Shown: positions 54,178 to 64,000 of the stretch, in pieces | Layout: every line of letters starts with the position of its first letter | Position numbering within the stretch: the stretch's first letter is position 1 | DNA from: JASHPR01 sp963795055 | Lineage (GTDB): Bacteria; Actinomycetota; Actinomycetes; Streptosporangiales; Streptosporangiaceae | Length of the DNA stretch: 64,000 nt | NCBI GenBank assembly: GCA_963795055.1 | Contig: CAWCGJ010000044.1 | Span: forward strand, 62,001 to 126,000 | Reading direction: 5' to 3' | Translations under genes and position numbers: made by a program | Notes under the pieces: model-generated | Told to the model about the DNA's origin: nothing | Database searches by the model: none | The model's input: only the letters and a program-made list of their open reading frames with translations

Positions 54178-55974
54178 ATGTCCGCAACGAGTCGTCACAT
54201 ACTGACCGCGCCGGCCTGGCCGTACGCCAACGGGCCCCGGCACATCGGGCACGTGTCCGGGTTCGGGCTGCCTGCCGACATGTTCGCCCGGTACCAGCGG
54301 ATGGCCGGCCACCAGGTACTGATGGTCAGCGGCACCGACGAGCACGGCACGCCGATCCAGGTCCAGGCGGACGCCGCGGGCGTCACCGCCCGGGAGCTGG
54401 CCGACCGCTACAACCGGGTCATCGCGCAGGACCTGCTCGGCCTGGACATGTCCTACGACCTGTTCACCCGCACGACCACGCGCAATCACTACGCGATAAC
54501 GCAGGAGATCTTCAAGGGGCTGTACGACAACGGCTACATCTTCCTGCGGACCACGATGGGAGCGATCTCGCCGTCGACCGGCCGGACGCTGCCGGACCGG
54601 TACATCGAGGGAACCTGCCCGATCTGCGGGTACCCGAGCGCGCGCGGCGACCAGTGCGACAACTGCGGCAACCAGCTCGACCCGGCCGACCTGATCAATC
54701 CCCGCTCGAAGATCAACGGGGAGACGCCGGCGTTCGTCGAGACCGAGCACTTCTTCCTCGACCTGCCCGCGTTCGCCGACGCGCTGGGGACCTGGCTGCA
54801 GAGCAAGAGCGGGCAGTGGCGCCCCAACGTGCTCAAGTTCTCGCTCAACCTGCTCGACGACCTGAAGCCGCGGGCGGTCACCCGCGACCTCGACTGGGGC
54901 GTCCCGGTCCCGCTGGACGGCTGGCGGGACCGCCCCGACAAGCGGATCTACGTCTGGTTCGACGCGGTGATCGGGTACCTGTCCGCATCCGTCGAGTGGG
55001 CCCGCCGGTCTGGCGACCCGGACGCCTGGCGCGCCTGGTGGCAGTCCCCGGACGCCGAGTCCTACTACTTCATGGGCAAGGACAACATCGTCTTCCACGC
55101 CGAGATCTGGCCCGCCATGCTGCTCGGCTACAGCGGCCGGGGCGACCGGGGCGGCACGCCGGGCTCGCTCGGCGTGCTCAACCTGCCCACCGAGGTGGTG
55201 GCCAGCGAGTACCTCACGATGGAGGGGCGCAAGTTCTCCTCGTCCCGGTCCGTGGTCATCTACGTGCGGGACGTCCTGGAGCGGTACGACGTCGACGCCC
55301 TGCGGTACTACCTCGCGGTGGCCGGGCCGGAGAGCCAGGACACCGACTTCACCTGGACCGAGTTCATCCGGCGCAACAACGACGAGCTGCTCGCCAACTG
55401 GGGGAACCTGGTGAACCGGTGCGTGTCGTTCGCGGCCCGCAACATCGGCTCGGTGCCCGAGGCCGGCCCGCTCACCGACGCGGACCGGCAGCTCGTCCAG
55501 AGTTCGCAGGACGCGTTCAAGAATGTCGGTGACGCGCTGTCCCGGTCCCGGTTCAAGGCCGCGGCCACCGAGGCGATGCGCACGATCGCCGAGGCCAACA
55601 AGTACTTCTCCGAGCAGGCGCCGTGGAAGCTGCGCGAGTCCGACCCCGAGCGGATGCGCACGGTGCTGCACGTGGCGCTGCAGCTCGTCGCCGACGGCAA
55701 GACGCTGCTGACGCCGTTCCTGCCGCGCTCATCGCAGAAGGTCTACGAGATGCTCGGCGGGTCCGGCGCCTGGTCGCCGATGCCGCGGATCGAGGAGGTC
55801 AGCGAGGACGGCGGCGCGCCGTACCCGGTGATCACCGGCGACTACCACGGCGCGGCCCGGTGGCAGTCCGATCCGATCCGGCCGGGCACGCCGCTGCAGG
55901 TTCCGGTGCCGCTGTTCGCCAAGCTCGACCCCGGCCTGGCCGACGAGGAACTGGCCCGCCTGGAGCAGGCATGA
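54178..55974 (+). CDS. metG: Methionyl-tRNA synthetase
   Basis: 598 residues of the class I MetRS type. YANGPRHIGHVSGFGLPADM holds the HIGH motif. A zinc knuckle reads CPICGYPSARGDQCDNCG. The KMSKS loop appears as RKFSSSRSVV, and the helical anticodon-binding domain follows (NRCVSFAARNIGSVPEAG). It charges initiator and elongator tRNA-Met. It lacks the C-terminal tRNA-binding extension seen in some bacteria. TAGGCT lies 6 nt before the ATG, suggesting a leaderless message. The stop overlaps the tatD start. Confidence 0.96.
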   Translation: MSATSRHILTAPAWPYANGPRHIGHVSGFGLPADMFARYQRMAGHQVLMVSGTDEHGTPIQVQADAAGVTARELADRYNRVIAQDLLGLDMSYDLFTRTTTRNHYAITQEIFKGLYDNGYIFLRTTMGAISPSTGRTLPDRYIEGTCPICGYPSARGDQCDNCGNQLDPADLINPRSKINGETPAFVETEHFFLDLPAFADALGTWLQSKSGQWRPNVLKFSLNLLDDLKPRAVTRDLDWGVPVPLDGWRDRPDKRIYVWFDAVIGYLSASVEWARRSGDPDAWRAWWQSPDAESYYFMGKDNIVFHAEIWPAMLLGYSGRGDRGGTPGSLGVLNLPTEVVASEYLTMEGRKFSSSRSVVIYVRDVLERYDVDALRYYLAVAGPESQDTDFTWTEFIRRNNDELLANWGNLVNRCVSFAARNIGSVPEAGPLTDADRQLVQSSQDAFKNVGDALSRSRFKAAATEAMRTIAEANKYFSEQAPWKLRESDPERMRTVLHVALQLVADGKTLLTPFLPRSSQKVYEMLGGSGAWSPMPRIEEVSEDGGAPYPVITGDYHGAARWQSDPIRPGTPLQVPVPLFAKLDPGLADEELARLEQA

Positions 55975-56798
55975 CTGAGCCCGCTCACGGGAGGCGAGAG
56001 GAAATACTGCCGGCCGACGCGTTCGACAGCCACTGCCACCTGGACCTGATCGAGCGGCCGGTGCCCGAGGTGCTGGCGGACGCCCGCGCGGCCCGGATCA
56101 CGCGCGTGGTGACGATCGGCGTCGACCTGCCCACCTCGCGCTGGGCGGCCGACTGCGCCGACGCCTACCCCGACGTGTACGCGGCGGTGGCGATCCACCC
56201 CAACGAGACCGCCCGGGCCGCCGCGTCCGCCGCGGCCCGGGACGCGGTGCTGGCCGAGATCGCCGCGCTGGCCCGGCGGCCGCGGGTGCGGGCCATCGGC
56301 GAGACCGGCCTGGACTACTACCGCGACTGGGCCCCGCCCGACGTGCAGCGGGAGTGGTTCCGCGCGCACATCGACATCGCCAAGCAGGCCGGCAAGGCGC
56401 TGGTGATCCACGACCGGGACGCGCACGAGGACGTGCTGCGGATCCTGGACGCCGACGGGCCGCCGGAACACGTGATCTTCCACTGCTTCTCCGGTGACGC
56501 CGCGATGGCCAAGCGGTGCGCCGAGGCCGGGTACGTGATGAGCTTCGCGGGCAACGTGACGTTCGCCAACGCCCAGCCGCTCCGCGACGCGGCCGCGGCC
56601 GCGCCCGCCGAGCTGATCCTGGCGGAGACCGACGCGCCGTTCCTCACCCCGGTGCCGCACCGGGGCAAGCCCAACGAGCCCGCGATGGTGGCGCACACGC
56701 TGCGCGCGCTCGCCGAGGTCAAGCAGGCCGACCTGGCCGGGCTGTGCGCGGCCGTCACCGCGACCGGCGAGCGCGTCTTCGGCCCCTTCACCCGCTGA
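55971..56798 (+). CDS. tatD: TatD-family metal-dependent hydrolase (deoxyribonuclease)
   Basis: 275 residues. The first metal site is FDSHCHLDLIERP. IGETGLDYYRDWAPPD, VIHDRDAHEDVL, VIFHCFSGDAAMAK and ETDAPFLTPVPHRGKPNEP give the remaining metal ligands of the TatD TIM barrel. Family members are 3'-5' DNA exonucleases. Its ATG overlaps the metG stop by 4 bases (ATGA), so translation is coupled. In relatives rpfB, rsmA and ispE follow; here two other genes intervene and no rpfB is present. Confidence 0.93.
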   Translation: MTEPAHGRREEILPADAFDSHCHLDLIERPVPEVLADARAARITRVVTIGVDLPTSRWAADCADAYPDVYAAVAIHPNETARAAASAAARDAVLAEIAALARRPRVRAIGETGLDYYRDWAPPDVQREWFRAHIDIAKQAGKALVIHDRDAHEDVLRILDADGPPEHVIFHCFSGDAAMAKRCAEAGYVMSFAGNVTFANAQPLRDAAAAAPAELILAETDAPFLTPVPHRGKPNEPAMVAHTLRALAEVKQADLAGLCAAVTATGERVFGPFTR

Positions 56799-56851
56799 CG
56801 CTCTGCTGGTAAGCCTGTAGGGGCGGGCTACGAAAAGGGTTGAGGGAGAAG

Positions 56852-59101
56852 ATGAGCAGCAAGCGGCGCCGACTCGACCCTGTGGGGCCGTTCGGCAATC
56901 CGGACGGGTCACGAGCCGACATCGAGGACGTGATCAGCGAGTTCGTCGACTTCGGCGGCGATCCGGCGTACGGCCACCTCGCGACCCGCGCCAACGACTC
57001 CAAGGTGCGGGTCATCGTGGGGAGGCTCGGCGCCGGCAAGACGGTCTACCTGCGGCGTCTTCAGGATTTCCAGGCCCATCAGGACTCCGTCTACGCCGAC
57101 GTGCCGCAGCAGAGCCTGCCGAGGACCGAAGTCGTGGTGAAGGCGTGCCAGTGGTTCTCCGACCGTGTCCTGGTCGAGAAGTGGATGCAGATCTGGGAGC
57201 GCGCGATCATGCGGTCGCTGGCCTCCCACCTGCTGCGCCGTCCCGAGCTGCGCCAGCAGGTGCGCGATGAGCAGGCCGACGACCTCGAGCGGTCCTACGC
57301 GCGGCTGCTTGAGGACTTCCGCCGGCCCCGGTCGATCTACAGCCAGGTGCGCGACATCATCAACCAGCGGCAGACCGGTTACCAGCTGTCGACGTATCTC
57401 GACGACCCGCTCTGGGATGACCTTGAGGATCTGCTCGGTGAAATCATCGGCCAGTGCAAGCCGATCTATTTCTACCTGGACGCGGTGGACGAGGAGTTCA
57501 GCCACGCACCCATGTACTGGCTGAGGTGCCAGGAAGGGTTGTTCTACCAGGTCATGCGGCTGCTCCGGGACCACAGGCTGGGCGGCCGGCTGCATGTCGT
57601 CGTCTGCATCCGCGACATCGTCATGTCCTCGGTCTACCGGTCAGAACATGCGCCGCGGTACTACAACGAGCCGCACATACGCGTCCTGACCTGGGACCGG
57701 GGCTCGCTGCTCTACCTGCTTGAGCAGAAGCTGCGCCGGCTGCCGCCGTCCCTGCTGATGCGGCGCCCGGCCGATGGCGCCCCGGCGGTCCGCGACTGGC
57801 TCGGGGTCGACGGCCACTGGCCGGGACCTGACGGTGACGGAACCATCGAGGACTACCTGCTCAGCCACACCAGGCTGATCCCGCGCGACATCATCTCGCT
57901 CGGCAATGAGCTGAACGAAGAGGTCCTGCGGCAGAAGCAGGCTAGCCACGATGGCCTGCCGCCGGCGGCTCTGCGGGCGATGGTGCAACGCTGCGCCAAG
58001 CGGTTCGGCGACTCCCAGCTCGCGCAGTGCGCCAACCAGGTCTCGTCGGACCTGATGCCGAAGAACGCCGCCATGCACGACTACTCCGAGTTGTTCACCA
58101 GCACCCAGGCTTACATCAGGGGCGTGCAGGAGGACGTTCGCTCGTTCGTCCGGATGATCGGCGTCGACCGGTTCCCGCGAGCAGATCTCGTGGCCTTGCA
58201 GGAAATGGCGGATCTGCACTTCGAGCAGGCGACGGACCTCCCCTCCGTCCTGTGGCAGAACGGCCTGCTCGGGTATATCGACGAGAACGGGCAGCGCCGG
58301 TTCTACTCGATGGGCGACATCGAGGAGTTTCACTTCCCGCCCGAAGTAGGCACGTACGTGCTGCATCCGTGCCTGGTGCACGCCGTCGGGGGAATCCGGC
58401 GGGTACATGCGGGCCCGGCCGGACCCGGAGGTACCCGCCACCTCAGCCGGCCCACCTCTGGCCGCCGTGACGCGGTCCCCGCGGGCCGGGCGCTGATGAG
58501 CGGCGCGCCGTCGGGAACCGTGACGCTGTTGTTCACCGACGTGGAGGGCTCCACCCGGCTGTGGGACGCCGAGCGGGACGCGATGGCGGCGGCGCTGCGC
58601 CGCCACGACGAGATCCTGCGCGAGGCGATCGAGCAGGCCGGCGGCTATGTGTTCAAGACGGTCGGCGACGCGTTCTGCGCGGCGTTCTCGGCCGCCCGCG
58701 CGGGGCTGGACGCGGCGCTGGCCGCGCAGCGGAACCTGGCCGCGCAGTCGTGGCCGACCAGCCGGCCGATCGTGGTGCGGATGGGCCTGCACGCCGGGGT
58801 GTGCGAGGAGCGCGACGGGGACTACTTCGGCCCGGCGGTGAACCGGGTCGCGCGGCTGCTGGCAGTGGCCAGCGGCGGCCAGGTGCTGGTGTCCGGAGCC
58901 TCGGCGGAGCTGCTGTCCGATGAGCTGCCCGAGGGCGTGGGCCTGCGGGAGCTTGGGACGCAGCAGCTGAAGGACCTCAGCCGGCCGGAGCGGGTCTACC
59001 AGGTCGAGGCGGATTTCCTGGCCGCGCCCGCGCAGACCCGCGAGGGTGCGGCGCGGGCGTCGGCTAACGGGATCACGGAAGGTCGGCGAGGCGGTCCGTA
59101 A
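56852..59101 (+). CDS. P-loop ATPase fused to a class III adenylate/guanylate cyclase domain
   Basis: 749 residues. Residues 1 to about 520 form a P-loop NTPase with Walker A GRLGAGKT (57-64) and Walker B IYFYLDAVDEE (about 205-215), resembling large uncharacterised Sll1717-like ATPases. A Gly/Arg/Pro-rich linker leads to a class III cyclase domain from about 555. Its metal Asp residues are in LLFTDVEGST (563) and KTVGDAF (606), the adenine-specifying Lys is 602, and the transition-state Asn664 and Arg668 lie in VNRVAR. A position usually Asp/Thr is Pro661. All catalytic residues look present, so it should make a cyclic nucleotide, perhaps gated by the ATPase. An internal ATG (codon 549) would allow a separate cyclase. 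GGGAG lies just before the ATG. Confidence 0.8.
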   Translation: MSSKRRRLDPVGPFGNPDGSRADIEDVISEFVDFGGDPAYGHLATRANDSKVRVIVGRLGAGKTVYLRRLQDFQAHQDSVYADVPQQSLPRTEVVVKACQWFSDRVLVEKWMQIWERAIMRSLASHLLRRPELRQQVRDEQADDLERSYARLLEDFRRPRSIYSQVRDIINQRQTGYQLSTYLDDPLWDDLEDLLGEIIGQCKPIYFYLDAVDEEFSHAPMYWLRCQEGLFYQVMRLLRDHRLGGRLHVVVCIRDIVMSSVYRSEHAPRYYNEPHIRVLTWDRGSLLYLLEQKLRRLPPSLLMRRPADGAPAVRDWLGVDGHWPGPDGDGTIEDYLLSHTRLIPRDIISLGNELNEEVLRQKQASHDGLPPAALRAMVQRCAKRFGDSQLAQCANQVSSDLMPKNAAMHDYSELFTSTQAYIRGVQEDVRSFVRMIGVDRFPRADLVALQEMADLHFEQATDLPSVLWQNGLLGYIDENGQRRFYSMGDIEEFHFPPEVGTYVLHPCLVHAVGGIRRVHAGPAGPGGTRHLSRPTSGRRDAVPAGRALMSGAPSGTVTLLFTDVEGSTRLWDAERDAMAAALRRHDEILREAIEQAGGYVFKTVGDAFCAAFSAARAGLDAALAAQRNLAAQSWPTSRPIVVRMGLHAGVCEERDGDYFGPAVNRVARLLAVASGGQVLVSGASAELLSDELPEGVGLRELGTQQLKDLSRPERVYQVEADFLAAPAQTREGAARASANGITEGRRGGP

Positions 59102-59891
59102 GCTCACCGGCCGCGGGCCGTCCCGCACGAGCCAGGTCGTGGCCCTGACCCGGGCCGGGCTGGCCCGGCCGCACACGCCCGGCGGCGATCCCGGCGCGCA
59201 GCGGCGGCTGTGCCGCGGGATGCGTCCCGCCGGGACCGGCTGGCTGCAGCCCAGCCTGGCCGCCCGGACCCGGTTCTTCGACGAGCAGGTGCTGGCCGCG
59301 ATCTCCGCCGGGATCCGGCAGATCGTGATCGTCGGCGCCGGCTACGACGACCGGGCGCTGCGCTTCCGCTCCCCGGGCGTCCGCTTCTTCGAGCTCGACC
59401 ACCCGGACACGCAGGCCGACAAGGCGCGCCGGCTCCGGGCGATGGGGGCGGTCCCCGGCGGGCCGGTCCTGGCGCCGGCCGACTTCCGCCACGACGACGT
59501 CGCGGCCGTCCTGCGGGCCTGCGGGCACGACGGCGGCCAGCCCTCGCTGTTCGCCTGCGAGGGCCTGCTGGTCTACCTGGACCAGCTCGCCTGCGTGCGC
59601 CTGCTGGCCGCGCTGCGGGCCCGGGCGGCGGCCGGGAGCGTGCTGGCCGCCAGCCTCAGCATCCACCGCGACGGCCAGGACTCCGCCCGGGTCACCGCGG
59701 TCGCGAACGCCCGCCGGCGGGCCGCCGCCGCCGAGCCGTGGCTGACGATCCTGCCGGCCGCGGCCCACCTGGAACTCGTCGGCCGGGCCGGCTGGCAGGC
59801 GGACGAGGCGGCCGATGCCGCGCAGTTCGGCGCCGGAGCCGAGCCCGGGCGGTCGCTGCTAGTGACCGCCCGGCCCGCGGCCAGCCGCTAG
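59046..59891 (+). CDS. LCM/PPM-type SAM-dependent methyltransferase
   Basis: 281 residues. ARTRFFDEQVLAAISAGIRQ, IVIVGAGYDDRALRF, FFELDHPDTQADKARRL and SLFACEGLLVYLD are the motifs of the leucine-carboxyl-methyltransferase-like family common in actinobacteria (SAM site VGAGYDxR). Targets of the bacterial members are mostly unknown. The GTG at 59046 lies inside the cyclase gene (56-base overlap); the next possible start at 59140 would delete part of the N-terminal substrate lid. Tight overlap suggests co-translation with the cyclase protein. Confidence 0.82.
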   Translation: MRRGRRLTGSRKVGEAVRKLTGRGPSRTSQVVALTRAGLARPHTPGGDPGAQRRLCRGMRPAGTGWLQPSLAARTRFFDEQVLAAISAGIRQIVIVGAGYDDRALRFRSPGVRFFELDHPDTQADKARRLRAMGAVPGGPVLAPADFRHDDVAAVLRACGHDGGQPSLFACEGLLVYLDQLACVRLLAALRARAAAGSVLAASLSIHRDGQDSARVTAVANARRRAAAAEPWLTILPAAAHLELVGRAGWQADEAADAAQFGAGAEPGRSLLVTARPAASR

Positions 59892-59901
59892 CGTGACCGT
59901 T

Positions 59902-60777
59902 ATGGAGGAGGATCCCCGGCTGCTCGGGCCGACCGAGATCAGGCAGCTCGCGGGCCGCCTGGGCGTCAGGCCGGCCAAGCGGCTGGGCCAGAACTTCGTG
60001 ACCGACGCCGGGACGGTCCGCCGGATCACCACGCTGGCCGGCCTGGGCCCGGACGATGTCGTGCTCGAGGTCGGCCCGGGCTTCGGCTCGCTCACGCTGC
60101 CGCTGCTGGCCGCGGCCGGCCGGGTGGTCGCCGTCGAGGTCGACCCGGCGCTCGCGGCCGAACTGCCGCGCACCGTGGCCGAGCGCGCTCCCGGCCTCTC
60201 CGGGCGCCTGCGGGTGGTGACCGCCGACGCGGCCCAGGTGCGGGACCTGCCCGGCGAGCCGCCTACCGTGCTCGTGGCCAACCTGCCCTACCACGCGGCG
60301 GTCCCGATCCTGCTGCACCTGCTGGCCACGGTGCCGTCCCTGGGCCGCGGCCTGGTCATGGTGCAGGCCGAGGTGGCCGACCGGATGAGCGCCCCGCCGG
60401 GCAGCCGGACCTACGGCGTGCCGTCGGTCAAGCTGGCCTGGTTCGCCGAGGTCCGCCGGGCCGGGCCGGTGTCGCGGAGCGTGTTCTGGCCGGTGCCGAG
60501 GGTCGACTCCGGCCTGGTGGCCTTCACCCGCCACGAGCCGCCGCCGGGCGCGGCCCGCAAGGAGGTCTTCGCGGTCGTGGACGCCGCGTTCGCGCAGCGC
60601 CGCAAGACGCTGCGCGCCGCGCTGGCACCCTGGGCGGGCTCGGCGAGCGCGGCCGAGCAGGTGCTCAGGAAGGCGGGGATCGACCCGGCGCGGCGCGGCG
60701 AGTCCCTGGACGTGGCCGAGTTCGCGCGGATCGCCGCGGCCTCTGGTTCTGGGGCGACACCGCGTACGATGGGCTGA
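59902..60777 (+). CDS. rsmA: 16S rRNA A1518/A1519 dimethyltransferase
   Basis: 291 residues. KRLGQNFVTD is the N-terminal signature, VLEVGPGFGSLT motif I, VVAVEVDPALAAELP motif II and VANLPYHAA the catalytic NLPY. It dimethylates two adenines near the 3' end of 16S rRNA (KsgA). TAGCGT at 59889-59894, overlapping the preceding stop, lies 7 nt before the ATG and there is no ribosome site, so the gene is probably leaderless. GTG 59893 is an alternative start. ispE follows 2 bases after the stop. Confidence 0.96.
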   Translation: MEEDPRLLGPTEIRQLAGRLGVRPAKRLGQNFVTDAGTVRRITTLAGLGPDDVVLEVGPGFGSLTLPLLAAAGRVVAVEVDPALAAELPRTVAERAPGLSGRLRVVTADAAQVRDLPGEPPTVLVANLPYHAAVPILLHLLATVPSLGRGLVMVQAEVADRMSAPPGSRTYGVPSVKLAWFAEVRRAGPVSRSVFWPVPRVDSGLVAFTRHEPPPGAARKEVFAVVDAAFAQRRKTLRAALAPWAGSASAAEQVLRKAGIDPARRGESLDVAEFARIAAASGSGATPRTMG

Positions 60778-60779
60778 TC

Positions 60780-61721
60780 GTGACGCCTGTGACTGTCCGG
60801 GTTCCCGCGAAGGTGAATCTGCAGCTCTCCGTGGGGCCGCTGCGTGACGACGGCTATCACGACCTGGTGACCGTATTCCACGCCGTGTCGCTCTACGACG
60901 AGGTGACCGTGCGCCCGGCGGACCGGACCAGCGTGCGGGTGACCGGGCAGGACGCGGCCTCGGTCCCGGCCGGGCGGGCCAACCTCGCGGCGCGGGCGGC
61001 GCGCGCCCTGGCGGCCAGCCTGCGCCGGCGGGGCAGGTCCGCGGTGCAGATCGAGATCCGCAAGCGGATTCCGATGGCCGCGGGCCTGGCGGGCGGCAGC
61101 GCGGACGCCGCGGCCACCCTGGTGGCGTGCAACAACCTCTGGGGGGCGGGCCTGTCCCCGGCCGAGCTGCGCGACGTCGCGGCGGGCGTGGGCAGCGACG
61201 TCCCGTTCGCGCTGCTCGGCGGGACCGCCATCGGGCAGGGCCGCGGCGAGCGGCTCACCGCGGCGCTCGCGGCGGGGACCTACCACTGGGTGCTGGCCTT
61301 CGCGGCCGCCGGGCTGTCCACCCCTGAGGTGTACGCGGCGTGCGACCGGCTCCGGGCGGCAGCTCCCGGCACGGCCCACGACGCCGCCAACGGGGCCGGG
61401 CCGGCGCTGAGCACCGAGCTGATGTCCGCGCTGCGCTCGGGTGATCCCGCCGCGGTCGGCCCGCTGCTCAGCAACGACCTGCAGCCCGCGGCCGTCTCGC
61501 TGCGCCCGGACCTGCGCCGGGCGCTGGCCGCGGGCCGGGAGCTCGGGGCGCTCGGCGCGATCGTCTCCGGTTCCGGCCCCACCTGCGCCTTTCTCGCCGC
61601 GAGCGCCGGGCACGCCCGGGACCTCGCGGTCTCGCTGACCGGCGCCGGGGTGTGCCGGGGCGTCGTCCGGGTCAAGGGCCCGGCCGGCGGTGCCGCGGTC
61701 GTCGCGGCGGAGCCGGAGTGA
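60780..61721 (+). CDS. ispE: 4-diphosphocytidyl-2-C-methyl-D-erythritol kinase
   Basis: 313 residues of the GHMP kinase family. VPAKVNLQLSVGPLRDDGYH is the substrate motif, PMAAGLAGGSADAAATLVAC the ATP-binding loop and GSGPTCAFL motif 3. It phosphorylates CDP-methylerythritol in the non-mevalonate isoprenoid pathway. The GTG start has TACGAT 9 nt upstream, inside the end of rsmA, and no ribosome site. Order rsmA-ispE-ABC-F is typical of actinobacteria. Confidence 0.96.
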   Translation: MTPVTVRVPAKVNLQLSVGPLRDDGYHDLVTVFHAVSLYDEVTVRPADRTSVRVTGQDAASVPAGRANLAARAARALAASLRRRGRSAVQIEIRKRIPMAAGLAGGSADAAATLVACNNLWGAGLSPAELRDVAAGVGSDVPFALLGGTAIGQGRGERLTAALAAGTYHWVLAFAAAGLSTPEVYAACDRLRAAAPGTAHDAANGAGPALSTELMSALRSGDPAAVGPLLSNDLQPAAVSLRPDLRRALAAGRELGALGAIVSGSGPTCAFLAASAGHARDLAVSLTGAGVCRGVVRVKGPAGGAAVVAAEPE

Positions 61722-61860
61722 GCGAGCCGGAGGGCGCCGCGTTGCCTGGACTGAGGAGCCGAAGCGAGGCACGAGCGCACGGCGACGAGGGAAGGGAACG
61801 CAGTGAAGCGGGAATGGGGAGGCGGGCGGGGCCCTGTAGGCGAGCGAGCCGGGAAGCAGA

Positions 61861-63633
<1,773 letters not shown>

Positions 63634-63655
63634 GCAGGCGGGGGAGAATGCGGGC

Positions 63656-63949
63656 ATGACAGATGACCGGGGCTCGACATGGTCGGTCGGGTCGCAGAAC
63701 TCGATCCTGAGCATCGGCTCGAAGGGGTCGATCCTGTCGGTGGGCTCGGTCGGGTCGATCCTGTCCGTGGGGTCCGCGGGCTCGATCCTGTCGGTGGGCT
63801 CGGCGGGCTCAGCAGCCAGCGTGGCCTCGATCTTCTCGGCGGCCAGCGTGGGCTCGGTCCTGTCGGCGGCCAGCGTGGCCTCGGTCCTGTCGGCGCTCTC
63901 CTTCCGGTCCTTCCTGGCCTGGAAGTCCCGCCGCAGGCGGCCCGGCTAG
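63656..63949 (+). CDS. 9-residue-repeat protein (SILSxGSxG), unknown function
   Basis: 97 residues. After a short leader (TDDRGSTWSVGSQN) the protein consists of seven 9-residue repeats of the form S-I/A-L/A-S-V-G/A-S-x-G, followed by a hydrophobic SALSFRSFLAW and a basic tail, KSRRRRPG. The regular small-residue pattern suggests a beta-roll or solenoid, or a helical membrane-associated segment in the second half, where Gly is replaced by Ala. GAGAAT lies 6-7 nt before the ATG with no ribosome site. I recall similar Ser/Gly repeat proteins in other actinobacteria but know no function. Confidence 0.72.
   Translation: MTDDRGSTWSVGSQNSILSIGSKGSILSVGSVGSILSVGSAGSILSVGSAGSAASVASIFSAASVGSVLSAASVASVLSALSFRSFLAWKSRRRRPG
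63701..63889 (+). repeat. Seven in-phase 27-bp tandem repeats
   Basis: Units start exactly every 27 bases at 63701, 63728, 63755, 63782, 63809, 63836 and 63863. The first four begin TCGATCCTG; the last three are a diverged type beginning TCGGCGGCC or TCAGCAGCC. Two repeat classes indicate an early duplication followed by separate expansion. Confidence 0.95.
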
Positions 63950-63951
63950 GT

Positions 63952-64000
63952 TCAGCCGCGGTCGGCGGACAGGAAGGCGCGGGCGATGACCGCGTAGCCG
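63952..64000 (-). CDS. 3' end of an unidentified gene (enters from the right edge)
   Basis: On the minus strand the last codons read GYAVIARAFLSADRG before a TGA at 63954-63952. Only 15 residues are visible and the frame is open to the window edge. Codon use (almost all G/C third positions) supports a real gene. It is convergent with the repeat protein, 2 bases apart. The family cannot be named. Confidence 0.45.
   Translation of the reverse strand, partial: GYAVIARAFLSADRG

Noticed and set aside
56852..59101. A CBASS or Pycsar anti-phage system
   Set aside because: The cyclase is of the ordinary class III kind, and no cyclic-nucleotide effector (TIR, membrane or nuclease protein) lies beside it.

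Overview
This window comes from a very GC-rich actinobacterium (Actinomycetota). The indications are a strongly G/C-biased third codon position, many GTG and TTG starts, a dnaK-grpE-dnaJ-hspR-clpB operon preceded by HspR (HAIR) boxes, an EtfD-type Fe-S oxidoreductase, the pmt<->rsmI-metG-tatD...rsmA-ispE-ABC-F gene order, and probable leaderless genes with a TANNNT box 6-10 nt before the start codon. The genus cannot be fixed from the sequence alone.

Layout. 0-25.4 kb is mostly conserved chromosome. It holds the 5' end of pyrE, a NYN-domain protein with two apparent one-base deletions, a small TPR-like protein, the chaperone operon, two multi-pass membrane proteins, etfD, a TMEM175-type channel, a two-component system with a membrane-anchored secreted protein, argS, plsX and a lysine 2,3-aminomutase-like radical SAM enzyme. 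A strong hairpin terminator sits at 25.35 kb. 25.4-31.1 kb is the edge of an integrative element. A large serine recombinase abuts a drug-efflux MFS gene that has lost its first residues, followed by four tiny tightly overlapping genes, a minimal GntR regulator and an HD-domain phosphohydrolase. 31.4-33.3 kb is an ISKra4-type insertion sequence with good ends and a 5-bp target duplication but a transposase broken by many frameshifts. 33.3-44.1 kb is accessory DNA: intact genes (SDR, DoxX, methyltransferase, class A beta-lactamase-like hydrolase, questin-oxidase-like protein, SnoaL-like protein, large ECF sigma factor, MFS pump) lie among recognisable gene fragments (TetR, DUF4440, MmyB/XRE, VOC, DUF899).

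44.2-49.9 kb carries the most interesting locus. A single-module NRPS-like enzyme (adenylation, carrier protein, then a membrane domain with three hexapeptide/beta-helix segments) has the architecture of epsilon-poly-L-lysine synthetase. Seven bases downstream, in the same transcription unit, is a diaminobutyrate-type aminotransferase. Together they suggest synthesis of a cationic homopolymer or short isopeptide of 2,4-diaminobutyrate.

50-64 kb returns to conserved chromosome: enoyl-CoA hydratase, a SigR-like sigma factor without an adjacent anti-sigma gene, pmt, rsmI, metG, tatD, rsmA, ispE and an ABC-F ATPase. This block is interrupted by an unusual P-loop ATPase fused to a class III nucleotide cyclase plus an LCM-type methyltransferase. 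It ends with a 97-residue protein made of seven exactly phased 9-residue (27-bp) repeats and the 3' end of an unidentified gene. I saw no tRNA, rRNA or CRISPR array.
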